This document shows positions 8,971 to 18,623 of a stretch of 64,000 bases of DNA, piece by piece. The notes below the pieces were generated by a model. It did no database searches. It saw only the letters and a program-made list of their open reading frames with translations, and was not told where the DNA came from. Every line of letters starts with the position of its first letter. Positions within the stretch are counted from its first letter, which is position 1. Source of the DNA: Hyphomicrobiales bacterium (lineage in GTDB: Bacteria > Pseudomonadota > Alphaproteobacteria > Rhizobiales > Beijerinckiaceae); contig JAIXUP010000055.1 of assembly GCA_027483505.1 (NCBI GenBank), positions 1 to 64,000 on the forward strand, in the 5' to 3' direction. The position numbers and the translations under genes were made by a program.

Positions 8971-10017
8971 ATGTACACACCGACCAGCCGCCGCCAGTTT
9001 CTGGCTGCCTCCGCCGGCCTGACGGCCGCCCTGTCCGCCCCCGCCATCGTGCGCGCGCAGGCGGCGCAGGTCCTCAATCTGTATTCGTCGCGCCACTATG
9101 ACACAGACGAGGCGCTCTACACCAATTTCACGGCAGCAACCGGCATCCGCGTCAACCGGATCGAGGCCGGACCGGACGCGCTGATCGAGCGGATGCGCGC
9201 GGAAGGCGCCAACAGCCCGGCGGATGTGTTCGTGTCGGTCGATGCCGGACGCATCGAACGGGCGCGCGAACTGGGGCTGCTCGCGCCGGTCAATTCCGAG
9301 GTCCTCGCCAGCCGCGTTCCGGCCTCGCTGCGTGATCCGAACGGGTACTGGTTCGGGTTTTCGAGCCGCGCCCGCGTGATCATGTACAACAAGGACAAGG
9401 TCAGCCCGGCCGAGCTGTCAACCTACGAGGACCTTGCCCATCCGAAGTGGAAAGGCAGGTTGCTGACCCGGTCATCGACCGCGATCTACAACCAGTCGCT
9501 CACTGGCTCGATCCTGGCGGCCAACGGCGAGGCTGCGACCGAAGCCTGGGCACGCGGCATCGTCGCCAACATGGCGCGGCCGCCGCGCGGTGGCGACACG
9601 GACCAGTTCCGGGCCTGCGCAGCCGGTGAAGGCGACCTCGCCATCGCCAACACCTACTATCTCGGCAACGCGATCCGGAAGCCCCAGCCGGCGGATGCGG
9701 CTGTCCTGGAGAAGATCGCCGTGTTCTTTCCCAATCAGGCCGGCCGGGGCACGCACATCAACATTTCCGGCGGCGGCCTGTGCACATCCTCGAAGAACCC
9801 GCAGGCGGCGGTACGCTTCCTCGAGTATCTGGTCTCCGAACCGGCGCAGCGGTTCCTCGCCGACGGCAATGACGAGTACCCGGTGGTGGCTGGCGTGGCG
9901 CCGCCCGCGACCATCGCCCGCTTCGGCTCCTTCAAGGCGGATCAGCTCAACGCCGGGGTCTTCGCCCGAAACAACGCGCAGGCGCTGCAGATCATGGATC
10001 GTGTGGGCTGGAAATAG
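8971..10017 (+). CDS. fbpA: Fe(3+) ABC transporter substrate-binding protein
   Basis: A periplasmic iron-binding protein of 348 residues (FbpA/FutA type). The N-terminus TSRRQFLAASAGLTAAL is a twin-arginine signal, cleaved near APAIVRAQA (about residue 30). The mature start QVLNLYSSRHYDTDEALY is the family signature, and the ANTYYLGN motif near residue 225 carries the paired tyrosines that coordinate ferric iron. GGAG lies 6 bases before the ATG at 8971, which fits better than the TTG at 8944. The permease gene follows after 2 bases. No ATPase is in this operon. An Irr-like box lies upstream, suggesting iron-dependent control. Confidence 0.93.
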   Translation: MYTPTSRRQFLAASAGLTAALSAPAIVRAQAAQVLNLYSSRHYDTDEALYTNFTAATGIRVNRIEAGPDALIERMRAEGANSPADVFVSVDAGRIERARELGLLAPVNSEVLASRVPASLRDPNGYWFGFSSRARVIMYNKDKVSPAELSTYEDLAHPKWKGRLLTRSSTAIYNQSLTGSILAANGEAATEAWARGIVANMARPPRGGDTDQFRACAAGEGDLAIANTYYLGNAIRKPQPADAAVLEKIAVFFPNQAGRGTHINISGGGLCTSSKNPQAAVRFLEYLVSEPAQRFLADGNDEYPVVAGVAPPATIARFGSFKADQLNAGVFARNNAQALQIMDRVGWK

Positions 10018-10019
10018 GG

Positions 10020-11738
10020 ATGCCGCCCAACGCCGTGCCTGACCGGATCGCGATGTCCGCCTCCGCTTTGCCGGGCAATACGCTGCTGCGGACCAGCGCC
10101 CTGGCGCGCCTGCGCCGCGGCGTGACGCCATTGACCTTCGCGGCACTGGGCGTTGCGCTGATTGTGGCGCTGCCGCTGCTCAGCCTTGCTGCGAGCCTGA
10201 CGCAGTCGGGCGCCGGCAGCCTGCAGCATCTGTCGCGCACAGTGCTGCCGGCGGCCGTGCTCAACACGTTCGGGCTGATGCTGCTGGTGGGCGCCGGCAC
10301 CGCCCTCGTTGGCGTGATCACAGCCTGGCTCGTCACGGCATTCCGCTTTCCGGGATCGCGCCATCTGGAATGGCTGCTGCTTCTGCCCATGGCGATGCCG
10401 GCCTACATCATCGGCTACGTCTATACTGACGCGCTGGCCTTCGTGGGCCCGGTGCAATCGGCGTTGCGCGCCTGGTTCGGCTGGTCGAAGGCGGACTACT
10501 GGTTTCCGGACATCCACAACCTCGGCGGCGTCAGCCTGATGCTGACGCTGGTGCTGTATCCGTATGTCTACATGCTGGCGCGTTCGGCCTTCATCGAACA
10601 GTCGGCCTGCATCATGGATGCGTCACGCACGCTTGGCGGCAGCATGTCGGAGAGTTTCTGGCGCATTGCGCTTCCCCTCGCCCGGCCTGCGATCGCCGCC
10701 GGCGTCGCCCTGGCGCTGATGGAGGCCCTGGCGGATTTCGGCACGGTGGAGTATTTCGGCATCCACACCTTCACCACCGTGATCTACCGGACCTGGTTCG
10801 GCATGGGCGACAGGATCGCCGCAGCGCAACTCTCGATCGGCTTGCTGTGCTTCGTGTTCCTGCTCGTGGCGCTTGAGCGGCAGGCGCGCGGATCGCGGCG
10901 CTTTGCGCGGACATCGCGCCGCGAGCGCAATCTCGGGGCGCGGCCACTTGGCGGCGTGATGGCCGGCGCAGCGCTTGCCGTATGCGCGCTTCCCGTCCTT
11001 CTCGGCTTCGCTGTCCCTGCCTTCCTGCTCGTGCGCCTGCACCTGAGCGGCGGCGACCCCCTGTTCGGAACGCGCTTTGTCCACTATGCCGCGAACTCGT
11101 TTGTGCTGGCCGGGCTGGCGGCCGTGATCGTGGTGGCGGCGGGCGCGCTGCTCGCCTATGCGCTGCGGGTCTCGGTCTCGCCGCTCACGCGCCTTGCCGT
11201 GCGCTTCGCCACGCTGGGCTATGCCATTCCGGGAACCGTCGTCGCTGTCGGCATCCTGCTGCCGCTCGGACTGTTCGACAACGCGCTTGACCGGTTCATG
11301 CGGAACAGCTTCGGCGTCTCGACGGGGCTGCTGTTCAGCGGCACCCTGGTGGCGCTGATGTTCGCTTACCTTGTCCGCTTTCTGGCGATCGCCACAGGCG
11401 GGATCGAGGCGGGCTATGCGCGGATCGGCATGAATGTCGACCACGCGGCGCGCACGCTTGGCTCAACGCAAGGCGCGCTTGCCGGGCGCATCCACGCGCC
11501 GATGCTGCGCCGATCGCTGCTGACTGCGGGCCTTGTGGTCTTCGTCGATGTGATGAAGGAGCTGCCGGCGACGCTGATCGTCAGGCCCTTCAATTTCGAC
11601 ACGCTGGCAATCAGGGCCTACCAACTCGCCTCCGATGAGCGGCTCGCGCAATCATCGACGGCCGCCCTGGCCATTGTCGTCATCGGCATCCTGCCGGTGC
11701 TGCTGCTGACGCGGGCGATGCGGCAGGCCCGGAACTGA
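10020..11738 (+). CDS. fbpB: Fe(3+) ABC transporter permease, two fused halves
   Basis: The 572-residue inner-membrane permease consists of two BPD_transp_1 units in tandem, about twelve helices in all. Each half has an ATPase-contact (EAA) loop: SRTLGGSMSESFWRIALPL near residue 200 and ARTLGSTQGALAGRIHAPM near 480. This duplicated form is typical of FbpB/SfuB ferric-iron permeases. It starts 2 bases after the fbpA stop and must be co-translated with it. An ABC ATPase of matching type is found 24 kb away at 35313-36428 and is the likely partner. An alternative ATG lies at 10053. Confidence 0.92.
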   Translation: MPPNAVPDRIAMSASALPGNTLLRTSALARLRRGVTPLTFAALGVALIVALPLLSLAASLTQSGAGSLQHLSRTVLPAAVLNTFGLMLLVGAGTALVGVITAWLVTAFRFPGSRHLEWLLLLPMAMPAYIIGYVYTDALAFVGPVQSALRAWFGWSKADYWFPDIHNLGGVSLMLTLVLYPYVYMLARSAFIEQSACIMDASRTLGGSMSESFWRIALPLARPAIAAGVALALMEALADFGTVEYFGIHTFTTVIYRTWFGMGDRIAAAQLSIGLLCFVFLLVALERQARGSRRFARTSRRERNLGARPLGGVMAGAALAVCALPVLLGFAVPAFLLVRLHLSGGDPLFGTRFVHYAANSFVLAGLAAVIVVAAGALLAYALRVSVSPLTRLAVRFATLGYAIPGTVVAVGILLPLGLFDNALDRFMRNSFGVSTGLLFSGTLVALMFAYLVRFLAIATGGIEAGYARIGMNVDHAARTLGSTQGALAGRIHAPMLRRSLLTAGLVVFVDVMKELPATLIVRPFNFDTLAIRAYQLASDERLAQSSTAALAIVVIGILPVLLLTRAMRQARN

Positions 11739-11739
11739 C

Positions 11740-12129
11740 ATGGGAAGCCGCCTCGGCCTCGTGACGCTGCTGGTCCGTGACTATGACGAAGCCATCGGCT
11801 TCTTCGTCGACAAGCTGGGCTTCCAGCTCGTGGAGGATACCCCGCTGCCCGATGGCAAACACTGGGTGGTGGTGTCGCCCGCCATGGCCTCGCCAATGAG
11901 CCTGCTGCTGGCGCGCGCGGCCAACGCCGAACAGGTTGCCGCGATCGGACGTCAAGCCGGCGGACGGGTTTTCCTCTTCCTCGAGGTCGACGACTTCGAA
12001 GCATCGCACCGGTCCATGGCCGAGCGCGGTGTCAGGTTCCTCGAAGCTCCTCGGCACGAACCCTATGGCGTCGTCGCCGTCTTCGAGGATCTGTGCGGCA
12101 ATCGATGGGACCTGATCCAGAAGAGCTGA
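11740..12129 (+). CDS. VOC-family (glyoxalase-like) protein
   Basis: A small soluble protein of 129 residues forming one vicinal-oxygen-chelate unit: LGLVTLLVRDYDEAIGFFVDKLGF at the start (one beta-alpha-beta half) and GVVAVFEDLCGNRWDLIQ at the end. The E...D..GN.W ending is typical of glyoxalase/bleomycin-resistance proteins, which bind a metal. It starts one base after the fbpB stop, so it is part of the iron transporter transcript, but no known link to iron import follows from the family. Enzymatic activity and substrate are unknown. Confidence 0.85.
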   Translation: MGSRLGLVTLLVRDYDEAIGFFVDKLGFQLVEDTPLPDGKHWVVVSPAMASPMSLLLARAANAEQVAAIGRQAGGRVFLFLEVDDFEASHRSMAERGVRFLEAPRHEPYGVVAVFEDLCGNRWDLIQKS

Positions 12130-12143
12130 CGCGGACGATGCCG

Positions 12144-12158
12144 GAGCGCCGAGCGCTC
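12144..12158. terminator. short hairpin between convergent genes
   Basis: GAGCGC (12144-12149) and GCGCTC (12153-12158) form a perfect 6-bp stem with a CGA loop, followed on the plus strand by ATTTGT. It lies between the convergent VOC and scoB genes and could terminate either transcript. The weak T-run keeps confidence low. Confidence 0.4.
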
Positions 12159-12166
12159 ATTTGTCG

Positions 12167-12823
12167 TCAGGCCGCCTTCTGCCCGCCTAGGGCGACGGCG
12201 AACGCGGCCTCCGTCTTGGCCCTGACCTCATCAAGGGTCACGCCATCGGCCAATTCGATGAGCGTCATGCCACCCTTTTTCTTGTCGATCAGGAAGACGG
12301 CAAGGTCAGTGATGACCATGTCAACGACACCCGCGCCGGTCAGCGGCAGGTTGCAGGCCTTCAGCAGCTTCGATTCACCCTTGGCCTCATGCTCCATGAC
12401 GACGACGACCTTCTTGACGCCGGCGACGAGGTCCATGGCGCCGCCCATGCCCTTGACCATCTTGCCGGGGATCATCCAGTTGGCGAGGTCGCCGTTCTGC
12501 GACACCTGCATCGCGCCAAGGATCGACAGGTCGATATGGCCACCCCGGATCATCGCAAAGGAATCCGAGGATGAGAAGTAGCTCGTGGTCGACAGCTCGG
12601 TGATCGTCTGCTTGCCGGCGTTGATCAAATCGGGATCAACCTCGTCCTCGTAGGGAAACGGCCCCATGCCGAGCATGCCGTTCTCGCTCTGAAGCTGCAC
12701 GTTCATGCCGGCCGGAATATAGTTCGACACAAGCGTCGGGATGCCGATGCCCAGGTTGACATAGTAGCCGTCAACCAGTTCCTGCGCGGCGCGGGCGGCC
12801 ATCTGTTCGCGGGTCCATGCCAT
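12167..12823 (-). CDS. scoB: 3-oxoacid CoA-transferase subunit B
   Basis: The beta subunit (218 residues) of a class I CoA-transferase that moves CoA from succinyl-CoA to acetoacetate or a similar 3-oxoacid, in the cytoplasm. The catalytic glutamate lies in SENGMLGMG near residue 47, followed by [14 protein letters not shown], both typical of this subunit. It is encoded 34 bases downstream of subunit A on the minus strand, so the two are an operon. It allows use of ketone bodies or polyhydroxybutyrate products. It converges with the VOC gene. Confidence 0.95.
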   Translation of the reverse strand: MAWTREQMAARAAQELVDGYYVNLGIGIPTLVSNYIPAGMNVQLQSENGMLGMGPFPYEDEVDPDLINAGKQTITELSTTSYFSSSDSFAMIRGGHIDLSILGAMQVSQNGDLANWMIPGKMVKGMGGAMDLVAGVKKVVVVMEHEAKGESKLLKACNLPLTGAGVVDMVITDLAVFLIDKKKGGMTLIELADGVTLDEVRAKTEAAFAVALGGQKAA

Positions 12824-12857
12824 GGTCTTGTCTCCTCGCGGTTCGGGGTGGCCGTTG

Positions 12858-13568
12858 TCAGGCGGCGGGGCGCTGGCGCACGGTTCGCTGCTCGATGCGC
12901 TTGACCGGATTGTCGAGCTTGATCATGCGCTTGATGTAAATTCCGGGCGTGTGCATGTGGTCCGGGTCGATCTCGCCTGCGTTGACGAGATGCTCGACTT
13001 CCGCGACCGTGACCTTCGCTGCCGTCGCCATCATCGGATTGAAGTTGCGCGCCGTCTTGCGGTAGACGAGGTTGCCCTCGGTGTCGCCCTTCCAGGCGTG
13101 GACAATGGCCAGGTCGGCGAAGAGGCCGGTCTCCATGATGTAGCGCATGCCGCCGAACTCACGCTCTTCCTTGCCTTCCGCCACGAGCGTGCCGACGCCG
13201 GTCTTGGTGTAGAAGGCCGGGATGCCGGCGCCCCCGGCGCGGATGCGCTCGGCCAGCGTGCCTTGCGGATTGAACTCGATCTCGAGTTCCCCGGCCAGAT
13301 ATTGCGTGGCGAATGTCTTGTTCTCGCCGACATAGGAACTGATCATCTTGCGGACCTGCCGGGTCTCCAGCAGAACGCCGAGGCCGATGCCATCGACGCC
13401 GGCATTGTTCGAGATGATGGTCAGCCCTGTCACGCCGCTTTCGCGAATGGCTGCGATCAGGGCCTCGGGAATTCCGCACAGTCCAAAACCGCCGGCCATG
13501 ATCATCATGTCATTGCGCAGCACGCCGGCAAGAGCCGTTGTTGCGTCGGAAAACACTTTCGTCATCAT
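12858..13568 (-). CDS. scoA: 3-oxoacid CoA-transferase subunit A
   Basis: Alpha subunit (236 residues from the chosen start) of the same CoA-transferase. The N-terminal [17 protein letters not shown] is the family's CoA-binding glycine motif; [13 protein letters not shown] and [11 protein letters not shown] are also characteristic. I chose the ATG pair at 13568/13565 because homologues begin MxKVF; a GTG at 13586 would add six residues. No clear ribosome site distinguishes them. It is first in the scoA-scoB operon and diverges from the AsmA-family gene. Confidence 0.94.
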   Translation of the reverse strand: MMTKVFSDATTALAGVLRNDMMIMAGGFGLCGIPEALIAAIRESGVTGLTIISNNAGVDGIGLGVLLETRQVRKMISSYVGENKTFATQYLAGELEIEFNPQGTLAERIRAGGAGIPAFYTKTGVGTLVAEGKEEREFGGMRYIMETGLFADLAIVHAWKGDTEGNLVYRKTARNFNPMMATAAKVTVAEVEHLVNAGEIDPDHMHTPGIYIKRMIKLDNPVKRIEQRTVRQRPAA

Positions 13569-13881
13569 CGTCAGACCCGGTTTCACTTGGAAAGCAGCCC
13601 TTGCAAGGCTCCCTCTTCCACCCCGTCACGTCCCGTAAGTCAACCGGAATTGCGTCCATTCCACGGCCGTCCGTTCATGCCATCGAAAAGGAGTTGCAAC
13701 ATTTGTCCACAGCCTGGCGTACCGGCAGCACAAGATTTCGCCTTTGACGCGTGCGCAAGCTGGTTTAAACCGTGATGCGTTCCTCGAACGATTTGCATGG
13801 GTCTTCGCCGTCAATCTGCCCGCCTGCGTCCGGCATTCGAATGGGTTGAAACTCTTCCATGACATCAGGATTCACTCGTTC
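13569..13881. other. divergent intergenic region between scoA and the AsmA-family gene
   Basis: There is no convincing gene in these 313 bases, although an open frame continuing the AsmA gene upstream runs back to a TTG at 13744. Two short perfect palindromes are present: GTTGCAAC (13693-13700) and GGTTTAAACC (13762-13771). TTGACG at 13744-13749 with TAAACC 16 bases later is a possible plus-strand promoter. Both operons probably start transcription here. Confidence 0.4.
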
Positions 13882-15657
13882 ATGAAGCGGTCGGCCTATC
13901 TCGCCGGGCTCGTGGCGCTGTCCGCTGCGGCGGCGCTGGCGTTCCAGCCCTGGCGTCTGGCGGAGACGACATTCGAACGCTACGTGATCGCGCGGCTGTC
14001 CGCCGATCTCGGGCTCGCGATCACGCCCGGCGGCGACGGCGTCTTCGCACTGCTGCCCACCCCGCGCATCGTGGCTCACGATGTCGGATTCGCCACCGCC
14101 GACGGGACGGTCAAAGGCAAGGTGCCGCGCCTGCGGGTCGATCTCAACCTTGCCAGCCTGTTGACCGGCAGCGTGGCGATCAACCACATCATCCTTGTGT
14201 CGCCGCAGGTCGATGTCGCCTTGCCGGGCGGCGGCTATGACCCGATCGCCCTCCTGACCTCGCAGGCGGGCGGCGCCCTCCCGAGAACGCCCCGCATTTC
14301 GGTCCGCGAGAACGGCTCTGCCTTCTTCCGTCAGGGCGGAACGATCGTGTCAGCCGCGCGGAACATCGCGCTGGACATCTCGGCGCGCGAGGCCGGCGAC
14401 GCGATCGAAGCCAGCGGCTCGACCCGCTGGCGCGGAGAACTGGTCGACTTCTCTTTCGCGTCGAACTCCGCTGCCCGGGCGACCCTGCCGATGATGAAGA
14501 TCAGGTCCGCCATGCTCAATGTCGACTTTTCCTCGCGCAGGGCGCTGTCCGGCGCGGCAGGATCTGCGATGCGGGTCGACGGGCAGTTTCAGGCCAGCGT
14601 TCCTTCAATGGCGCGGCTGGCCTCGTGGTTGTCTGCCGGCCGACCTGTCACGGTCCCCATCGGCAAGACCAGCGTCAGCGGTGCGTTGCAGCTTGATGCC
14701 GACGGCGCCCAGATGCGCAATGCTGTCGTCGTGATCGGGTCAGACACGCTTGAGGGTGCCTTCGACTGGCGCAAGCGCAGCACACGCTGGCTGCTGTCCG
14801 GAACTTTCGCGGGCAAGAGCCTCGATATCGGTCGGCCGCAGGCGGGAATCGAGCCGCAATGGGGAACCTATGTCGACAGTGCGCAGGGCGTCGCCATCGA
14901 AGTCGATGATCTGATGGCGAACGACGTCGATGTGCGTCTGTCGCTCCAGCGGGTCCGCCTCCCCTGGGCGACCCTCTCGGACGTCGCCGTGCAGGTCATG
15001 GCAAAAGAGCAATGGCTTGACCTGTCGATCGCCAATGCCGGGATGTATCGCGGCGCCATGAAGGGGCGGCTGACGCTTGAACGGACAGAGGCCGGGATCG
15101 GCCTGCGCACGCAGATGACCGCCGAACGCATTGATCTTGGCGTGATGAGCGCGGACGTCGCCGACAGCCGGCTGCTGAGCGGAACGGGAACCGCGCAGTA
15201 CCAGATCGAGAGCAGCGGGAGAACTGCGCTGGACCTGATCACCAATGCGTCCGGACGCATCTCTTTTGTCGCCCGCAACGGGGACTTCGCCGGCACCAAC
15301 CTCAATGACGTGATGCGCCGGGTGGATCGCCAGCCCCTGGCCGTCGCGCGCGACTGGCGCGGCGGGCGCACGAGCTTTGATCAGGCGAGTTTCACCGGCG
15401 TCCTGGGTGGAGGCTCGCTGACCATCGGCGAAGGCCAGGTCAGCGGCACATCCTACCGGCTGGCGCTGGAGGGGCGCATCTCGCTGCTCGAGCGGCTGTT
15501 CCGCGTCGAAGGCCATGCGCTCTCGGTCAATGGCGCCAGCCAGATCCCGTTCGAGATCGTGGGGCCGCTTCTTGAGCCCTCAGTGCAGGTCAACGCCCGC
15601 GTTCTTCTCGAGCGTTCGGGCGCAGCGGCGCCGCTGATTGGCGGACGGGCCAACTGA
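13882..15657 (+). CDS. AsmA-family envelope protein
   Basis: This 591-residue protein has an N-terminal membrane anchor (SAYLAGLVALSAAAALAF, residues 4-21) and then a long beta-rich periplasmic part made of repeated units (VDLNLASLLTGSVAINHIIL near 95). The C-terminal AsmA-type region includes DLITNASGRISFVARNGDF near 455 and GGGSLTIGEGQVSGTSYRL near 515. AsmA-like proteins are membrane-anchored bridge-like proteins thought to carry phospholipids across the periplasm or affect outer-membrane assembly. The ATG at 13882 gives a normal anchor with AGGA 11 bases upstream; an upstream TTG at 13744 would bury it. It ends 6 bases before the convergent potI stop. Confidence 0.82.
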   Translation: MKRSAYLAGLVALSAAAALAFQPWRLAETTFERYVIARLSADLGLAITPGGDGVFALLPTPRIVAHDVGFATADGTVKGKVPRLRVDLNLASLLTGSVAINHIILVSPQVDVALPGGGYDPIALLTSQAGGALPRTPRISVRENGSAFFRQGGTIVSAARNIALDISAREAGDAIEASGSTRWRGELVDFSFASNSAARATLPMMKIRSAMLNVDFSSRRALSGAAGSAMRVDGQFQASVPSMARLASWLSAGRPVTVPIGKTSVSGALQLDADGAQMRNAVVVIGSDTLEGAFDWRKRSTRWLLSGTFAGKSLDIGRPQAGIEPQWGTYVDSAQGVAIEVDDLMANDVDVRLSLQRVRLPWATLSDVAVQVMAKEQWLDLSIANAGMYRGAMKGRLTLERTEAGIGLRTQMTAERIDLGVMSADVADSRLLSGTGTAQYQIESSGRTALDLITNASGRISFVARNGDFAGTNLNDVMRRVDRQPLAVARDWRGGRTSFDQASFTGVLGGGSLTIGEGQVSGTSYRLALEGRISLLERLFRVEGHALSVNGASQIPFEIVGPLLEPSVQVNARVLLERSGAAAPLIGGRAN

Positions 15658-15663
15658 ACGGCT

Positions 15664-16470
15664 TTAGCGCTCACGCCGCGCGGCGAAGTCGCGCTTGGTC
15701 AACAGTGAGGCGGCCAGCACCGCAAGCGTGACAAGGCCGATCAGCACCGAACAGATGGCGTTGATTTCGGGCGTCACGCCAAGCCTTGCCTGACCATAGA
15801 TGCGCATCGGCAAGGTGGTCGCGCCCGGCCCGGACACAAAGCTGGCGACCACCAGATCGTCCAGCGACAGCGTCAGCGCCAACAGGAAGCCCGCCGCAAC
15901 CGACGTCGAAATCAGGGGCAGAGTCACCTGCCGGAAGGCCGCCGAGGGCGAGCAGCCAAGGTCCTGCGCCGCCTCCTCAAGGCTTCTGTCGAGGGTCACG
16001 AGCCGGGCCTGCACGAGCACGGTGACAAAGCACATCGAGAACGTCGCATGGGCCAGCGTGATGGTCCAGAAACCGCGATCAAGGCCGATGGCGACAAACA
16101 GGAGAAGAAGCGACAGGCCGGTGATGATCTCCGGCATCACGAGCGGTGCGTAGACCATCGCGCCCAGAACGGCCCTGCCCCGGAAAGGTCCCAGCCGCGT
16201 CAGCACGATGGCGGCCCAGGTGCCGAGAACAGTGGCGATCAGCGCCGACAGCAGGCCGATCTGAAGGCTGATCAGGGCGGCGTCCAGCAGGGGACGGTTG
16301 CTCAGGAGGCTGCCGTACCACCGTGTCGAAAAGCCCGCCCAGACCGTCACGAGCCGCGAATCGTTGAACGAGAAAACGACAACGATCAGAATCGGAACGT
16401 AGAGAAAGCTGAAAAGCAGCGTGAGGATCGCCGCGTCCCAGCGCCGCGAAGATGGAGGCGTCCCGCTCAT
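15664..16470 (-). CDS. potI: polyamine ABC transporter permease PotI
   Basis: Inner-membrane permease (268 residues, six helices) of a PotFGHI-type putrescine importer. The ATPase-contact loop EEAAQDLGCSPSAAFRQVTLP near residue 165 and SLDDLVVASFVSGPG near 205 are typical of PotI/PotC. The ATG at 16470 overlaps the potH stop as ATGA, with GGAG 9 bases upstream, so translation is coupled; the ATG at 16485 is less likely. It is the last gene of potG-potH-potI on the minus strand. No periplasmic binding protein gene is in the cluster. Confidence 0.9.
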   Translation of the reverse strand: MSGTPPSSRRWDAAILTLLFSFLYVPILIVVVFSFNDSRLVTVWAGFSTRWYGSLLSNRPLLDAALISLQIGLLSALIATVLGTWAAIVLTRLGPFRGRAVLGAMVYAPLVMPEIITGLSLLLLFVAIGLDRGFWTITLAHATFSMCFVTVLVQARLVTLDRSLEEAAQDLGCSPSAAFRQVTLPLISTSVAAGFLLALTLSLDDLVVASFVSGPGATTLPMRIYGQARLGVTPEINAICSVLIGLVTLAVLAASLLTKRDFAARRER

Positions 16471-17384
16471 GGCGCCGTGCTCCATCGCCTCGCCTCAAGG
16501 CGGCGCCACAGGATGATCGGCGGCAAAAGCACCATCAGCAGCAGGATCGCGAGCGCCGAGGCCAGAGGCCAGTCCCTGTTCGAGAAGAACTCCGACCACA
16601 GAGTCCGCCCGATCATCAGCGTGTCAGACCCGCCAAGCAGATCCGGCACGATGATCTCGCCGAGCGACGGGATGAAGACCAGGAGCGCGCCGGCGGCAGC
16701 GCCCGGCAGCGACAGCGGCAAGGTGACCAGCCAGAAGGTCTTCCAGGGCGGGCAGCCAAGATCCGCCGCCGCTTCGGCCAGCGACGGATCAAGCCGATCG
16801 ACAGCGGCAAACAGCGGGAGCACCATGAAAGGCAGATACGCATAGACCAGCCCGAGCACGATGGCGAAGTCGGTGTTGAGGAACAGGATAGGCTCATCGA
16901 TCAACCCGAGCCAGCGGAGGACGCCGTTGACGTAGCCCTCCGGCCGCAGAATGCCGATCCAGGCATAAATGCGGATCAGGAAGCTGGTCCAGAAGGGCAG
17001 GATCACGAGCGCCAGGCCAAACGGCTTCCAGCGCTCCGGCAGGCGCGACAGGGCCATGGCCGCCGGGTAGCCGATCAGCAGCAACACCAGCGTGGCGACG
17101 CCCGCAAGTCTGAGGGAGGAGAGCAAGGCGTCGACATAGAGCACATCGGTGAAGACGGTCGTGAAGTTGGCCAAAGTCAGCGCGGACAGGTCGGCCGTGA
17201 GCCGTTCCAGCCCTGCGAACAGATCGAAGACGGGAGTATAGGGTGGCTGGGCGGTGGCAGGGCTCGACAGCGAGAGCTTGGCCACGATGGCAAAGGGCGC
17301 GAGGAACAGCGCCGCCAGCCACAGCGCCGGCACGGCGGCGATCCATGCGCGGGACCAGCCGGGCGAGCGGGCGGCGCGCGTCAT
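16467..17384 (-). CDS. potH: polyamine ABC transporter permease PotH
   Basis: The second permease (305 residues, six helices), with a periplasmic domain between helix 1 and helix 2 (residues about 40-75). The family segment FWTSFLIRIYAWIGILR near 130, the EAA loop AEAAADLGCPPWKTFWLVTLP near 205 and FIPSLGEIIVPDLLGG near 240 identify PotH/PotB. The start overlaps the potG stop as ATGA, and its own stop overlaps potI, so all three are translationally coupled. Confidence 0.92.
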   Translation of the reverse strand: MTRAARSPGWSRAWIAAVPALWLAALFLAPFAIVAKLSLSSPATAQPPYTPVFDLFAGLERLTADLSALTLANFTTVFTDVLYVDALLSSLRLAGVATLVLLLIGYPAAMALSRLPERWKPFGLALVILPFWTSFLIRIYAWIGILRPEGYVNGVLRWLGLIDEPILFLNTDFAIVLGLVYAYLPFMVLPLFAAVDRLDPSLAEAAADLGCPPWKTFWLVTLPLSLPGAAAGALLVFIPSLGEIIVPDLLGGSDTLMIGRTLWSEFFSNRDWPLASALAILLLMVLLPPIILWRRLEARRWSTAP

Positions 17385-18574
17385 GCGGTGAGCACCATGG
17401 CTGAACCCGGATCGATCCGCACGGTGACCTCGGCGTTCAGGCCAAGCCCCTGCACTGCCCTGCGTCCGTCATTCACCGCGCTCGCAGACAGCGGCAGTCC
17501 GCCCGCCAGCGCGACAGAATAGACGGTCAACTCGCCGAGATAGCTGATGGCGCCGATCACGCCGTGGACCATGTTCGGCCCGGCCTGCGCAAGCCGGCCC
17601 GGCAGCACCTCCATCCGCTCAGGCCGGACCGCCACCGCGACCGGCTGCCCCGGCGCAAGCTGACCGAACGGGCGCGCCGCCGAGAGCCCGCCGGGGATCG
17701 CCGGACAGGCCAGGACAACCAAGCCGTCGGCAGTCTCGCCCTGAACGACGGCCTCAAACAGATTGATGTTGCCGACAAAACGCGCCACCGCGCGGCTTAC
17801 CGGGCGCTCATAGATGTCGGCCGGGGTGCCGACCTGCACAAGCCTGCCGCCCTGCATCACGCCGATCCGGTCAGCCATCGCCATGGCCTCGCTCTGATCG
17901 TGTGTGACCACGACAAAGGTGGCGCCGGTGCGATGCTGGATCTGCTTCAGCTCCCGCTGGGTCTCGGCACGGATGCGGGCGTCCAGCGCCGCCATCGGTT
18001 CATCAAGCAGAAGGACCTTGGGCTGGCGGGCCAGAGCCCGCGCCAGTGCGACGCGCTGCTTCTGGCCGCCGGACAGTTGATGGGGCTTTCGCTCCGCCAG
18101 CCCATCGATCTGCACAAGGGCCATCAGTTCCGCCACGCGCGCGCGGATGACGGCCCGCGCGAGGCCCTGCTGCTTCAGGCCAAAGCCGATGTTGGCAGCA
18201 ACGGTCAGGTGCGGGAACAGGGCGTAAGACTGGAACATCATGTTCGTCTGGCGCTGGTGCGGCGCAAGACCGCCCTGATCGACCCCATCCAGCAGGATAC
18301 TGCCGGCATCAACCGGCTCGAATCCGGCCAGCATGCGCAGAAGCGTGGTCTTGCCGCAGCCGGACGGGCCGAGCAGGCAGAACATCTCACCGCTGAACAG
18401 ATCAAGGGACACGCCATCGACCGCCGTCACCGCGCCAAAGCGGCGCTCGGCGTTGCGGATGCTGATCAGGGGACGCGCTGCAGGATCAGCCCAGGGCGCC
18501 AGCGGGCGACGGTCCGCCCCGAACTGCCTCTCAGAATCCATCAAGCCGTCAACCCGTGTGCCATGGCTCGACAT
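17381..18574 (-). CDS. potG: polyamine ABC transporter ATP-binding protein PotG
   Basis: A cytoplasmic ATPase of 397 residues. It has Walker A GPSGCGKTT (near 68), Q-loop FQSYALFPHLTV, signature LSGGQKQR (near 167), Walker B LLLDEPMAALD (near 190) and switch histidine VVTHDQSEAM. A C-terminal TOBE-type domain (about 270-395) follows. It powers PotH and PotI. The first 35 residues are longer than usual, and an internal ATG at 18541 is possible. It is the first gene of the operon. Confidence 0.92.
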   Translation of the reverse strand: MSSHGTRVDGLMDSERQFGADRRPLAPWADPAARPLISIRNAERRFGAVTAVDGVSLDLFSGEMFCLLGPSGCGKTTLLRMLAGFEPVDAGSILLDGVDQGGLAPHQRQTNMMFQSYALFPHLTVAANIGFGLKQQGLARAVIRARVAELMALVQIDGLAERKPHQLSGGQKQRVALARALARQPKVLLLDEPMAALDARIRAETQRELKQIQHRTGATFVVVTHDQSEAMAMADRIGVMQGGRLVQVGTPADIYERPVSRAVARFVGNINLFEAVVQGETADGLVVLACPAIPGGLSAARPFGQLAPGQPVAVAVRPERMEVLPGRLAQAGPNMVHGVIGAISYLGELTVYSVALAGGLPLSASAVNDGRRAVQGLGLNAEVTVRIDPGSAMVLTA

Positions 18575-18623
18575 CTAGAGCGAAGCGCGCGGCTTTGACA
18601 TCCTGCCGGGACGTTTTGCCCGG

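Noticed and set aside
13744-13881. N-terminal extension of the AsmA-family protein
   Set aside because: It would place 46 unrelated residues before the membrane anchor; the ATG at 13882 fits the family.
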